From contig JASPKZ010009901.1 of the NCBI GenBank assembly GCA_030220185.1, positions 62,001 through 126,000 of the forward strand: 64,000 bases of DNA. Reading direction: 5' to 3'. The notes beneath the pieces are model-generated. The model had not been told where the DNA came from. It made no database searches and saw nothing but the letters and a program-made list of their open reading frames with translations. The position numbers and the translations under genes were made by a program. This document shows positions 1 to 9,385 of this stretch, in pieces (the first letter of the stretch is position 1; each line of letters opens with the position of its first letter). Source of the stretch: Diploptera punctata (lineage: Eukaryota > Arthropoda > Insecta > Blattodea > Blaberidae).

Positions 1-55
1 GCCTTTTTATTCTTTAGGGTTTGAATTTCTAATTATATATCTATTGTATCGGGGA

Positions 56-158
56 AACTGACCCAAACCCTCTGGCGGCACTATGGCCCTGGGGTCGACT
101 CAGCCTCTAACGGAAATGAGTACCAGACGCTTGTTCTGGGGATAAAGACGGCCGTCAC
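56..158 (+). mobile_element. S2 SINE body fragment
   Basis: Near-identical to the body of the S2 SINE at 53631-53735 (GACCCAAACCCTCTGG followed by GGGGTCGACTCAGCC). The tRNA-like head and the 3' tail are both missing. It is joined directly to antisense endonuclease sequence at about 158, so it is either the broken end of an insertion or a template-switch chimera. Confidence 0.8.
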
Positions 159-290
159 TGCTGCAATATCTATATTCTGGAATAATTCTCCTGCTACTTC
201 ATTAACTTTGTTTCTAATTCCTCGTACATTCCACGTGCCTATATTCAATGTCCGTTTTCGTTGCTTTTGTCTTTCTTCTTTTTTCTCCAC
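159..290 (-). pseudogene. Start of a non-LTR endonuclease domain (antisense fragment)
   Basis: Read on the minus strand this encodes a basic stretch and then LNIGTWNVRGIRNKVNEVAG, the conserved N-terminal start of an APE-type endonuclease of non-LTR retrotransposons. The GTWNVRG motif contains the Asn that contributes to metal binding in this family. Only about 45 residues remain before the frame runs into antisense S2 SINE sequence, which happens to stay open to position 81. The 99-codon frame over 81-380 is therefore a chimera of AT-rich leader, endonuclease start and SINE, not a gene. It may be the 5' part of the N1 family, but I see no overlap that would prove it. Confidence 0.7.
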
Positions 291-380
291 TTTTATATAT
301 ATAGGCCTAGCCTTTAAAAATAAAGAAATAGTGCTGTGTCTGCATAAAATAAATGTATTATAAAATAAAATTATAAACAC

Positions 381-1405
381 CTATATATTTATAGTTAATG
401 TAACTAATATAGATAATTTTTAAGATCCTTCTGTAAGCAAACGGATCATTTATTCAATATTAAAAATATAATTATTCATTAAGTTCCCAATTTTCAGTTT
501 CACTTTATTAAATGAGTTTTGTTATTTATTTTGCATACAGCACTATTCCTTAATAATCAAGTAAAATTATGCAAATTTGTGTGATATAGCCTATTAATAA
601 ATTGCCACTTTAACAGGTCTAGGCTGCCTCAGTATCACTGTTTAATATTTTTTAAATGCTCTCTGGTTTTATCATTAAAAATGTCAGAAACATCAGATAA
701 AATAGTAAATATTCAACGATGTGCAGAAAAGCCTAAAATCTGTTCGTTAAGTCATCCGGAGTAATAGGTTTTCTTGATAATCACATTAATTAAGACAAAA
801 ATGATATAGGCCTAAATTCTGAATCTCAAATAGATATGAACAATAATTATTTATGTTCTAGATTATCACCAAGTGCCTATTATCTCAGAAATAGGACGGG
901 TAGATTTATTTTTTGGTTGTGTCTGATTGCTAGGTAACGGGAGAATGATGTATTTTTGATAAAACGTTTTTCATCCAATTAAGATTAGTTTTTTAAGTTA
1001 GCTTTGGATGGGTAGGTTTTGAATGATAAGTCATGTATATATGTATATAGGTTTATTGAGATCAATATTAAAGTGCCCTTAATTTTCGATTGGATTTTCT
1101 TGTTAGATAATAATATAAAATAAACACTTAAAAGACTGATTAGCTAGCTGTATTGTTTTATACAGCTCACTAGATCTGAAAAAGACATTTTTTCATCAAA
1201 GTATAATATTTAATGTCCATCAATAAAGTACAAAATAAACAATAAAGGAATCTATTTGATACTTTGAACCTATTATTTTTGTAATTATATTTGACTTTTG
1301 AGGTTCTAACGAAGAAAACATCGCGATTACTTTTATCATTATTATAATATTATTGAAGTCAACTTTTTCACAAAACTTATTTTTATAGGTCCTACACTGT
1401 CCTTA
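381..1405. other. AT-rich stretch without recognisable feature
   Basis: Both strands are dense in stop codons, and I see no repeat head, terminal repeat or conserved motif. TAGGCCTA occurs at 807-814, and related AGCCT/GGCCT motifs occur elsewhere. It is probably old, decayed intergenic DNA. Confidence 0.6.
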
Positions 1406-1410
1406 TATTA

Positions 1411-1452
1411 TTAGTGCATAGATCCAGCACCGAAGTGCCGAAATGCACCAGC
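1411..1452 (+). other. Compact hairpin with a CGAAA motif
   Basis: GTGCAT near 1411 can pair with ATGCAC near 1443. Inside this lies a second hairpin, GCAC-CGAA-GTGC, followed by CGAAA. The layout resembles stem II plus GAAA of the hammerhead-like hairpin at 43910-43935, but the CUGANGA strand is not recognisable. It could be a relic of the same kind of retroelement, or chance. Confidence 0.25.
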
Positions 1453-1459
1453 TTTTTTT

Positions 1460-2580
1460 ATGTAAACCTTTTTTTATATATTCTGTAATTTTCTGTGTCT
1501 GTACAACTTAATAAAACTTAATATTTTTATAAATGCAACAATATGGCTAAATAGCCATGTTGTTTGCCATTTTGGAAGCTAGTCACATATGGGGAAAGTA
1601 ACCCATTATTATATTGAAAGTTCTTGTAAAAAATAACAAATTACTTTCAAAGATTTAAGCCAATTTTGTACAGTGCCTTAATTTTTTGTATTCTGTAAAA
1701 TTATATTATAAATACAGAAATTTTATACGATTTAAATTATTTGTTCTTAATTTCATTTATTGTATGCACATACTTTGAGCTTTCCAATAACATCCAAATA
1801 GGCATTGAACTATTCCTTTGATCCTAATTCCATTAATAATATATAGGTCTACATTTCAAATCCTGTAGTTTCTTTTTTCCTGTTTCCCAAATTTGTAAAA
1901 TGAAAGATTAGTATATAATCATGAAAGGTAACACATCTGGAAGTCAAGACTTCAATTCTGGTAAGTAATAATAGGGCTTACGAATTATTTGTGGGCCTAA
2001 TGCTTAAATTGGAGAATCCATGACATTAGTTAGAATCTAATCAAACCTCTGGCATTGAAAAGAAACGCTGAAAAAAACTGAAAATGTTATTATATTTAAT
2101 ATTATTAATTTATTAAATGTTACATTAATGCTGTTCGAAAGGAAACTTCTTTCTAATAGTAATCAAGGGTTGGTGAAATAGCGTTTGTTTTGTGCAACAA
2201 ATAGGCCAATAGATAGATTAAAAAACATTATAGGCTAATTATTTTAAAATTTAGTAACTTTATCAGAGATTAGGTAGATCCTAGGCTATACTAACTCACT
2301 ATTTTTGAGAACTTATGTATAAACACTTTATCTTAGGTCTATATATATCTTGGGAGCTTTTATGTTCGAAACTTATAGCAAGTATATTTATGATTCTATC
2401 AAATAATAATATTGAAATTATACAATTCAAGGTAACATCTGTTACTCATTCAAATCTAGGAACAATATAGGCTTATTATTGTAGTAATCTAATAAAAACG
2501 TTACATTTTATAGGCCTAATGCTGCCATTACAAGCAGTGTTATCAATGTATTTAGGGTTTTATGTTTGTAAATATAATTT
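1460..2580. other. AT-rich stretch without recognisable feature
   Basis: There are no open frames of note and no repeat similarity to other parts of the window that I could find. TAGGCCTA is present at 2511-2518 and several TAGGCTA variants are scattered through it. Confidence 0.55.
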
Positions 2581-2584
2581 TTTT

Positions 2585-2634
2585 CCGTACAGGCCACATG
2601 GCCTAAAACGAATTTGTTCATGATGATGATGATG
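2585..2634 (+). mobile_element. N4-type retroelement 3' tail
   Basis: The sequence CAGGCCACATGGCCTAAA, then an AATTTGTTCATG-like stretch and (ATG)n, matches the 3' end of N4 (see 26985-27035, where the same string ends in an ATG repeat). Only the last 50 bases are present, as expected of a severely 5'-truncated insertion. Confidence 0.6.
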
Positions 2635-2782
2635 AAATATAATTTTTAATATCAACTTTAGGAGATCTAAATTTCTCCTAGTGATTCAAAACGTATTTAC
2701 AAAGTAACTTATTTCAAATATCTATAAAGTAGATTTAATATTTATTTATCACTTAAATATTTACAAAGACGAAGTCTGTTCA

Positions 2783-3035
2783 GCTAGGCTAGTGATTACC
2801 ATGCTCGCGTCTGGTTTTGAGGTTCACGGGTTCAAACCCAACAGGGTCGATGTAATTTTAAGGGGCTAAACTTTCTTGATACGACTTCCTTAGTAAGAAA
2901 AACAAAGGATTAGGTTCCTTGTAGATAGGTATAAGATACATAAAAGAACCTCAAGCTTTATAAAATAGGTCTGTGAGGAAAATTTGTCATGTCCCGAATT
3001 GAATTGCGTCGCTAACGATCTGAGCTGTTAAACAA
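2783..3035 (+). mobile_element. S5 tRNA-headed SINE
   Basis: The head GCTAGTGATTACCATGCTCG, followed by the B-box-like GGGTTCAAACCC, resembles an internal RNA polymerase III promoter. The body (aggggctaaactttc, then an aaggattaggttcctt block and a CGTCGCTAACGA end) is shared with 37204-37455, so this is a dispersed family and not a tRNA gene. The ends are diverged and no TSD was found. Confidence 0.6.
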
Positions 3036-3039
3036 TGTT

Positions 3040-3360
3040 AAATAAAGTAGGTTACTTATATTTAAAAATGAAAATTATAAATTATCAACAACATTAATGG
3101 CTAACACAAACGATGAGACTTAATTAAATTTAATCCCAATAGTGATAAAAATAATAGGGCTTAAATAATTGCTACTCAGTTTACAATTTAAGCTATAAGA
3201 ACACTGAAATATTACTGCAATAATAATTTAGAAGAATAGGTTTTATTGAAATTGATATTAGAGAACTCTAGACGCGGAGAAAATGTATGTGGTTATAAAA
3301 TATAATTCTACAATGTGCACTGTGATCCTGAACGAAATTTAAATAAAATGTTAGTTACAA
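3040..3360. other. AT-rich stretch without recognisable feature
   Basis: No motif, terminal repeat or similarity to other parts of the window was seen. Confidence 0.5.
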
Positions 3361-3365
3361 ATAAA

Positions 3366-3480
3366 ATAACTCCGTCTGGAATTCCCTACCACAAGAAATA
3401 AGGGGCTGTGGGACATTGGAATCTTTTGAATGAAATCTAAATTTATATTTACTCTAACCTCTACTTTTTCATTGCCCAGT
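3366..3480 (+). pseudogene. CR-type retrotransposon C-terminal fragment (WNSLP motif)
   Basis: Frame 1 across 3373-3436 reads SVWNSLPQEIRGCGTLESFE, then a stop. The W-N-x-L-P-x-x-I-R-x-C pattern is typical of the end of the reverse transcriptase polyprotein in CR1/L2/Jockey-like non-LTR elements. The same motif occurs at 24714-24917 and 38640-38780. It is a short decayed relic. Confidence 0.6.
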
Positions 3481-3585
3481 GTAAGGCACATAGGCCCTAT
3501 ATTAATTGGTGTTACTCGTATAATTTATCATATTCATACTATAATAATAATAATAATTATTATTATCTTAAGTATTATTATTATT

Positions 3586-3720
3586 AAAGGGCGGACTTCT
3601 ATGACCTAAAAATTGGAAAATACGCATGCAATTATGACCTAAAAAGGTCATACCTAAACAGATAAAAATATGACCTTATAATTGAATGAATTTTTTACCC
3701 ATACTATTATAGGCCTAATC
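3586..3720 (+). mobile_element. H1 hAT-like element, terminal fragment
   Basis: The stretch gggcggacttctatgaccta, followed by the ATGCAATTATGACCTAAAA block, matches the left end of H1 at 58406. The match fades near 3700. No second end or 8-bp TSD was found here. Confidence 0.45.
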
Positions 3721-3822
3721 GTATAAAATGTTTGTACACGAAATTTCCATTTAATATATTTTTAATTCTTTATAATTAGTAGGCCTATATATAAGAAAAA
3801 AAAAGAATGTTTGTAGTAAACT

Positions 3823-3893
3823 TGCTCAGTAGCGTAATCGGTAGCGCACTGAGATATAAATCCAGAGGTCTGGGTTCAAGTCCCGTCCGAGCA
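3823..3893 (+). tRNA. tRNA-like gene or pseudogene, anticodon loop ATA, copy 1
   Basis: 71 nt can be folded as a cloverleaf: acceptor TGCTCAG / CCGAGCA (one A-C mismatch), a D arm with GCG/CGC, a 5-bp anticodon stem with loop ATATAAA (T33 present, anticodon ATA), variable AGGT, and a T arm with loop TTCAAGT. The T stem is imperfect. An AUA anticodon would read Tyr UAU, which is unusual since eukaryotic tRNA-Tyr normally carries GUA, and no intron is present. It is more likely a tRNA-derived element or pseudogene. It is flanked by ATAAGAAAAA upstream and TTTTTCTTAT downstream. Confidence 0.4.
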
Positions 3894-4108
3894 TTTATTT
3901 TTCTTATGTCATAGGCCCTATATAGCTTGCATTGCTCAGTGTCAACAATTTAATTATAACATCGATAAAGCGTCACTGCTATAAAGTAAAAATATTCTCC
4001 TTAATTTGCTTACTTGTGATAGGAGGTATTAGGTGGCAGTGGAGACCGAGTTCCCACTACATCTAGTAATAATGAGAATATATATAAGAAAAATATTTGT
4101 ACTAGACT

Positions 4109-4179
4109 TGCTCGGTAGAGTAATCGGTAGCGCACTGGGATATAAATCCAGAGGTTCGGGTTCAAGTCCCGTCCGATCA
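4109..4179 (+). tRNA. tRNA-like gene or pseudogene, anticodon loop ATA, copy 2
   Basis: Second 71-nt copy, about 286 bp downstream of copy 1. Its 5' acceptor strand TGCTCGG is exactly complementary to the 3' strand of copy 1, while its own 3' strand has one change (CCGATCA). The anticodon loop ATATAAA is unchanged. The same flanks recur (ATAAGAAAAAT before, ATTTTTCTTAT after), so the duplicated unit is tRNA plus inverted flanks. The frame at 4033-4299 through it is chance. Confidence 0.4.
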
Positions 4180-4197
4180 TTTATTTTTCTTATCATG

Positions 4198-4248
4198 TCA
4201 TATATATTATATATATATATATATATAATCTATATTGTCAAATATATA

Positions 4249-4279
<31 letters not shown>

Positions 4280-4280
4280 C
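4198..4280. repeat. (TA)n microsatellite
   Basis: Two runs of alternating TA are separated by a short TCTATATTGTCAA spacer. The array lies immediately 3' of the second tRNA-like unit. Confidence 0.9.
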
Positions 4281-4284
4281 ATTT

Positions 4285-4345
4285 GTGCTGGTTGAGTGAA
4301 AGAGGCCTTATGGCCTTAACTCTGCCAGAATAAATAAAATATTAC
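4285..4345 (+). mobile_element. CR-type retroelement 3' end
   Basis: AGAGGCCTTATGGCCTTAAC, then TCTGCCAGAATAAATAAA, matches the 3' terminus at 25270-25325 (AAGGCCACATTGCCTTAACT then AAATAAAT). Only the last 60 bases are retained, followed by an AT-rich tail. Confidence 0.6.
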
Positions 4346-4880
4346 TATTATTATTAGTTTAACGTTATGGATTTTCACAAAATATGAGTTCCCATATAAT
4401 AATACTACACATTTGATAACACACGTAAGTCCACGTAAATAATCTGTTAGTTTATAAAGAGTAGGCTATAATTATATTAGAATAGAATTTCAGAAGTAGC
4501 TTTTCAGTCTGAATTTTTAGTACTTTAGCCATAGTATTAGAAAAAATATCAACTGTATCGTCAAACTTTTATCATCATCGATAGATGTCAAAATTGGGCA
4601 CAAAAAAAATACTGAAAATAAAAAATACACAGATTTTTTCAATTGAAAACAACACCACAAAACATACCGTATTCAGGAAGAACGATAGTGTTCAGAATGC
4701 CCGATAGATAGCAGCAGTTGGTGCAATACCGGAGAAATTTAGAAAGGTGCAGTACAGATGAAGAGAAAAATGGACAGAATACTTGCAGCCTACACACAAT
4801 CACTGTACACTATGTTACCCAAGATTAAAAGTTAAATCGAATCAATCATATTTCCTAGGTACATAAATAGAAAACTACTT

Positions 4881-5045
4881 ATGCATATATCCAAAGAGCA
4901 GGCCTACAAACCAATTGAAGTAAGAATATTACTCAGTGGGCACGGAAAATTTGGCCAATACCTTCAGAGATTCAACATCATAGAAAATGCAAACTGTATA
5001 TGTGGAATTAGCAATCAAAGCGTAGAACATATTACATTTGTTATG
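4881..5045 (+). pseudogene. Retrotransposon C-terminal zinc-knuckle fragment
   Basis: The open frame encodes LLSGHGKFGQYLQRFNI, then NCICGISNQSVEHITF. The C-x-C-G-x7-EHI pattern after a 'G-H-G-x-F' stretch is the conserved C-terminal block of Jockey/R1/I-type non-LTR polyproteins. The terminal His-x-Cys part is missing because the frame changes into unrelated sequence at about 5045. The upstream region 4620-4880 may be part of the same element, but it is full of stops. Confidence 0.6.
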
Positions 5046-5113
5046 TTGAGCGATTCCGGGCTTTCTGGCAGTGGTCTATTAGTGGTGTCCCTACCAGACG
5101 TTTCTCCCTGAGC

Positions 5114-5822
5114 TGGTCACACATAAAAATACATTATACAATGGAAGTGGACAGCTAATAACAAATGAGGGAAATTTGAGGGGAAGTGGCTGAATTAAAA
5201 TACCTAGGAACAATAATCACAAACAGGAATGAGATGCACAAGAAAATTAAACATAGGCTCAATTCTGGAAATGCATGTTATTATGCATTAGGCCTACAAA
5301 GACTCTTGACTTCCAAACTCCTTTCAAAAAACGTTAAACTGAAAATATATAAAACTATTATTCTACCAGTTATATTATATGGATACGAAAGGTGGACTCT
5401 TACTTTAAGGGAGGAAAGGAGATTACGAGTATTTGAGAATAAAGTTCTTAGGAAAATTTTTGGACCAAGGAGAGATGAGCAGACAGGTGAATGGAGAAGA
5501 CTGCATAACAGTGAATTACATGGTCTTTATAGGAAGCCAGATATAATGAGAACAGTTAAGTCTCGTAGACTGCGATGGGCAGGACATGTGGCACGAATGG
5601 GAAATGAAAGACGTGCATTGAAGCTTCTTGTAGGAAAACCAGAGCGAAAACGCCCATTGGTAGACAAAGATTGAGGTGGGAGAATAAAATTATCTATGAT
5701 TTGAGGGAAGTAGATTATACAGGGGATGATTGGAAAACATTGGCTCAGGATACGGATGTATGGAGAGCTTATGTCCGGGCGGCCATGAACCTACGGGTTC
5801 GATAGTGCCAGTTAGTTATTTG
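5114..5822 (+). mobile_element. N1 non-LTR retrotransposon, 3' part
   Basis: Longest N1 copy in the window. The frame 5186-5674 begins in the late reverse-transcriptase domain (YLGTIITNRNEMHKKIKHRL), passes ILPVILYGYERWTL and RRDEQTGEWRRLHNSELHGL, and reaches RLRWAGHVARMGNERR. A frameshift near 5665 moves the remainder (DLREVDYTGDDW, WRAYVRAAMNLRVR, stop about 5805) into another frame. The catalytic YADD box lies 5' of the retained part. TAGGCCTA at 5289-5296 adds two codons in frame relative to sister copies. Confidence 0.8.
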
Positions 5823-5847
5823 GAGTAGTTATTACTGTTATTATTGA

Positions 5848-6160
5848 TTCCCGCACCGTAGACGATTGCTTTAAGGCAACATGCCTGGGCGCAGAAATAC
5901 GGGACTTGCGCTTGTTAGAGTCTCCATGGGAAAGTAAACTTTCTCACGGAATTTCTGGTACTACCCAGCATGAGAAAAAATGGGTGGTTTCAATAAACAG
6001 TGGCTCAAGGTTAAGAAAATTATTTTTAACGGCTGGGGGACTTGACATGCTGACCACATATCGTCCTTATATTAGTTGAATAATCGTCCACCTCTAGGCC
6101 CTATAAATTGTTAAGTGGATCTGAGACCATAAAAGGCTGGTAGGTGTGTCGCGCCATGGA
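5848..6160 (+). mobile_element. S3 tRNA-headed SINE, degraded
   Basis: CCCGCACCGTAGACGATTGC opens a degraded tRNA-like head, and ACGGGACTTGCGC... GAGTCTCCATGGG is the B-box region. The middle (CTCACGGAATTTCTGG) and tail (GGGGACTTGACATGCTGACC and GTCGTCCACCTC) match the intact copy at 31859-32205. It lies directly 3' of an N1 end. Confidence 0.65.
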
Positions 6161-6171
6161 ATTATTATTAT

Positions 6172-6239
6172 AACTATTAATATTATTATTATTAATATTA
6201 TTATTATTAACATTATTATTATTAGGCCTATTATTATTA

Positions 6240-6300
<61 letters not shown>
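6172..6300. repeat. (ATT)n microsatellite
   Basis: Nearly pure ATT repeat, interrupted by one TAGGCCTA at 6223-6230. Confidence 0.95.
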
Positions 6301-6542
6301 TCAACTAAAGAAAAAAATTGCAACAAATCAGAATCAAATTTTCGACTCTACTTAGGCCTATATTAATCACAGCCTATAGACGGAGTGTTAGGATTTTTCA
6401 ATAACATGTAGGGCCTAATGATGACAATAATACTAATAATAATGTATATGTTAGTATTGTTATTATATATCATTAGTAGGCCTAATATTATTATGCTATA
6501 GAGGAGAGGACAGAGGTGCTGGAATAGACTATTCCTTGAAAG

Positions 6543-6544
<2 letters not shown>

Positions 6545-6606
<62 letters not shown>
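6545..6606. repeat. (ATT)n microsatellite
   Basis: Pure ATT repeat of about 60 bases. Confidence 0.95.
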
Positions 6607-6607
<1 letters not shown>

Positions 6608-6824
6608 ATATAATGTTTTGTTCACACTGGATTTTTTAGCATAATTATTTTCATTTCCATAAGGCAGTTAATTGGGATTGTTGGGTTATTGTTATAACCC
6701 CCAATGTGGAGAATCAGGTGAAGCAGATATCCTAAGGATTTATGGACGAGTAAAATTCACGATAGGTTGTAGGAAAACTACTGTATTGTAGATAAATTCC
6801 TAAGAAAGAAGAAGAAATCATCAT

Positions 6825-6997
6825 CACTATCATCATTATTATTATTATTATTATCATTATTATTTAGTAATCAATTGATTTGGCGTTTACATAATTATTT
6901 ACATTACAGTTATTATTGTCATTATTATTATTATCATTAATATTATTCATATTATCTTTACTATTACTATTAGTATCATTAATATTATTATTACTAA

Positions 6998-7030
<33 letters not shown>

Positions 7031-7050
7031 CATTGTTATTATTTTTATTA
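6825..7050. repeat. Degenerate (ATT)n/(ATC)n array
   Basis: ATT and ATC triplets with interspersed ACT variants. This is an old array that abuts the H1 fragment beginning near 7051. Confidence 0.85.
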
Positions 7051-7312
7051 CTATAGGCCTATATAACTTTCTTCATTAGAGGATTGCCTCAAGGACAAAG
7101 TGATACAAACAATTAATTTTTGAAATTGATAAAATACATTTTGCAAATAGGCCTACATTAAAAAATTTCAAATTCTAATTGAAGTATAAATAGGCCTACT
7201 ATAAAGTAGAAATTTTGTAAATATGGTTTCTTAAAATTTAAATTGATCCTCTAACGGCAGCGATGGCAATTTTAGAAAAATAGGCCTACACCCCGTCCAA
7301 ATCTAAGGAATT
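7051..7312 (-). mobile_element. H1 hAT-like element, internal antisense fragment
   Basis: Aligns in reverse with 58895-59120 inside the intact H1 copy. Shared landmarks, read on plus, are GAGGATTGCCTCAAGGACAA, ACTATAAAGTAGAAAT and GATCCTCTAACGGCAGCGAT. Neither terminal inverted repeat is present. Four TAGGCCTA motifs (7054, 7148, 7191, 7281) lie in this 260-bp fragment, and the other copy has simple junctions at the matching points. Confidence 0.7.
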
Positions 7313-7319
7313 CCAAAAT

Positions 7320-7411
7320 TATTATTATATTTTGTTATTATTATTGCTATCATTATTACTATTATTATTATTATTATTATTATTATTATCATTATCATTC
7401 ATATTGTTATC

Positions 7412-7451
<40 letters not shown>

Positions 7452-7477
7452 TTATATTATTATTATTATTATTGTTG
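7320..7477. repeat. (ATT)n/(ATC)n array
   Basis: Imperfect ATT array with ATC and GTT variants, next to the H1 fragment. Confidence 0.9.
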
Positions 7478-7539
7478 TATTTAAGTAGGTTATAGGCCTA
7501 TTATTGACAATAGTATAGAGGCTAAGTCTGAACCAGAGA

Positions 7540-7960
7540 AATTAAGTTTTTTTTCGCTCTAAATACTAACCCACTGCTATTTATCGAACCCTTAAAGTCA
7601 TGACCGCGCGAGCATAAGCTCTCCTTACATTCATATCCTCGGTTGATGTTTTCCAATCACTCCCTATAAAATTTACATCCCCTCAATCCAAGATTAATAT
7701 TTTTCTCTCGTCTCATTCTGGGCCTACCTACTGAATGTTTTCACTCTGACTTTCCTACAAAAATTACTATAGCCTACTCTTCTTTCATTCCCAATTCGTG
7801 CCACATGTCCTGCCTATCACAGTCTATGTTATTTAACTGCTCTTATTACTTTTAATTTCCCAGAATGGTCATGTAGCTTACTGCTATACAGTTTTCTCTA
7901 TCGTTCTGTCTGTTATCTCTCTAAGATCCAAATTTTTTCCAAAGAATTTATTCTTAAATC
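7540..7960 (-). mobile_element. N1 non-LTR retrotransposon, antisense 3' part
   Basis: On the minus strand it encodes pieces of RLRWAGHVARMG and the terminal WRAYVRA block. On plus, ATCGAACCCTTAAAGTCATG, CATAAGCTCTCC and CACATGTCCTGCC are the complements of the N1 3' end. Multiple frameshifts make it non-coding. Confidence 0.7.
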
Positions 7961-8044
7961 CCGTGATCATTTCTCCTCTCGTAGAGTTAGTGACCAAACA
8001 GTATAACTCTAAGAATGTTTTGTATTGTTTTTGGTTTTTTAAGA

Positions 8045-8530
8045 TTTAAGAATTTTAGTGTAAGTAAGTTAGGCCACGAATCTTTTAATGCAGATACTGT
8101 AATTTCCAAACACAAACTATTATTATTATTTATTCAATTGAGATGGTGTTTACTTGATGGAAAATCAATATGTATTAATTAAATAAAATAAAACACAACA
8201 TTGAAAATAAGTTTGAGTTTGGTTTCTTTCACAAAACCAATACTCATACTGATACCACTATCCATAGTTCTTTTCTTCACCAAGCCATTACTCATAAGAT
8301 TGGTAGCAGTTAATAGTTACAGTCATAGACTTTGAAATATCCCTCTTTTCACCCTTGGAATATAATTAAAAAATACAACACTATGTTTTTTTTCTTTATA
8401 AATTAATTATTATTGTGTTGTAGCGTCTAGGTTCTATTATTAACAAAGAAGTCTAAAATAAGTGGTAAAACCTGTAGAGAAAATATTCTCCATTTTCTAA
8501 ATAGTCACACACTAGTCAACTTATCCCTTG
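8045..8530. other. AT-rich stretch without clear feature
   Basis: Loose internal similarity exists between 8240-8270 and 8275-8305 (CACAAAACCAATACTCATAC versus CACCAAGCCATTACTCATAA). Otherwise no motif was seen. Confidence 0.5.
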
Positions 8531-8532
8531 GC

Positions 8533-8646
8533 GCCTAATGTATGAGCATAATTGGTGACGTATGTTGTCACCATTGCATAATAATTAGTAATGTAACATT
8601 GTTACGTAATTTACAAAACTATTGGTGAACTCTTCATACATTAAGC
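8533..8646. mobile_element. Small palindromic MITE-like element
   Basis: Terminal inverted repeats GCCTAATGTATGA (8533-8545) and TCATACATTAAGC (8634-8646) match at 12 of 13 positions. Two inner hairpins lie between them: GGTGACGTATGTTGTCACC near 8554 and GTAACATTGTTAC near 8593. At 114 bp it has the form of a foldback/MITE. No convincing TSD was found. Confidence 0.5.
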
Positions 8647-8908
8647 AATATTTCTATATCAGTACAATCTTAATTTAGATGACATTCATTCTGTAAACCA
8701 TGTAGGCTATAATAACACATCATACCTTTCCAAGTAAAAACAAAATTACTGCGATCGTCTTGCGCTATTTCCACACTGGTGCATGCACTGAAGACAATAG
8801 TTAATTTTAAATTGCACTAAAACCACACATAGGCCTACACAAATGCACACTTTATAATTTATTTTAAAGACATATTTCACTTATAATTTTTAACATAATC
8901 ACTCCAGA

Positions 8909-9385
8909 ATGCAAAGAACGCGAACCGTCCAGTGGTTAAACCACTACAAGGTCAAACTCACTGCTTGTTACGTGGACGCTTTGAATGTTATCACAGTGTT
9001 TTGTTTCAAAGAGATTGTAGATCAATCGAGCAGTTCCTTAGCCAACGAGATACCACGTACGATTTTAGTGAATCTTGCACATAAGCTAGCTGTAGTTAAA
9101 AATAGATGTCAGGACTTTATAACATTGTCTAGAGTGCTTGTGCAGACACACCAACATTATCAAAAATATTGGGATATAAAATACGCTTATAATATTGAAT
9201 TTTTATGTAACAAAAGTAAAATATTTTGTAAAAATAATTTAACCAACAATAAAATATGCCCCATAAAATGTGTGCACTTGTCCAATCTTGGTGTTGTACC
9301 AAGAGGTGACAAAGAGGTGATAAAGTACAACTTAAAATGGATAGACAGTGAGTGTTTATTTTCTGTGTCTTCCTCCGAGGAGTGA
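8909..9385 (+). CDS. Uncharacterised intronless ORF, 158 aa
   Basis: The longest open frame in the window that is neither repeat-derived nor low-complexity. It starts MQRTRTVQWLNHYKVK with A at -3 of the ATG, and has an in-frame stop at 8891-8893 just upstream. The middle (residues 36-75) is a plausible amphipathic helical region, SSSLANEIPRTILVNLAHKL then VVKNRCQDFITLSRVL. The end is acidic, DSECLFSVSSSEE. Seven or so cysteines are scattered with no zinc-finger spacing. AATAAA follows the stop at about 9393. The sequence CACTCCAG just before the ATG could be a splice acceptor, which would make this the last exon of a longer gene. I do not recognise the family. It may be a real small gene, a retrogene, or a lucky frame. 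Confidence 0.35.
   Translation: MQRTRTVQWLNHYKVKLTACYVDALNVITVFCFKEIVDQSSSSLANEIPRTILVNLAHKLAVVKNRCQDFITLSRVLVQTHQHYQKYWDIKYAYNIEFLCNKSKIFCKNNLTNNKICPIKCVHLSNLGVVPRGDKEVIKYNLKWIDSECLFSVSSSEE

Noticed and set aside
3823..4179. A functional tRNA-Tyr pair
   Set aside because: The T stem is mismatched, the anticodon would be AUA, no intron is present, and the unit is duplicated with inverted flanks, so a tRNA-derived element is likelier.
6146..6355. Open frame rich in Ile and Leu
   Set aside because: It is a translation of the (ATT)n array and not a gene.
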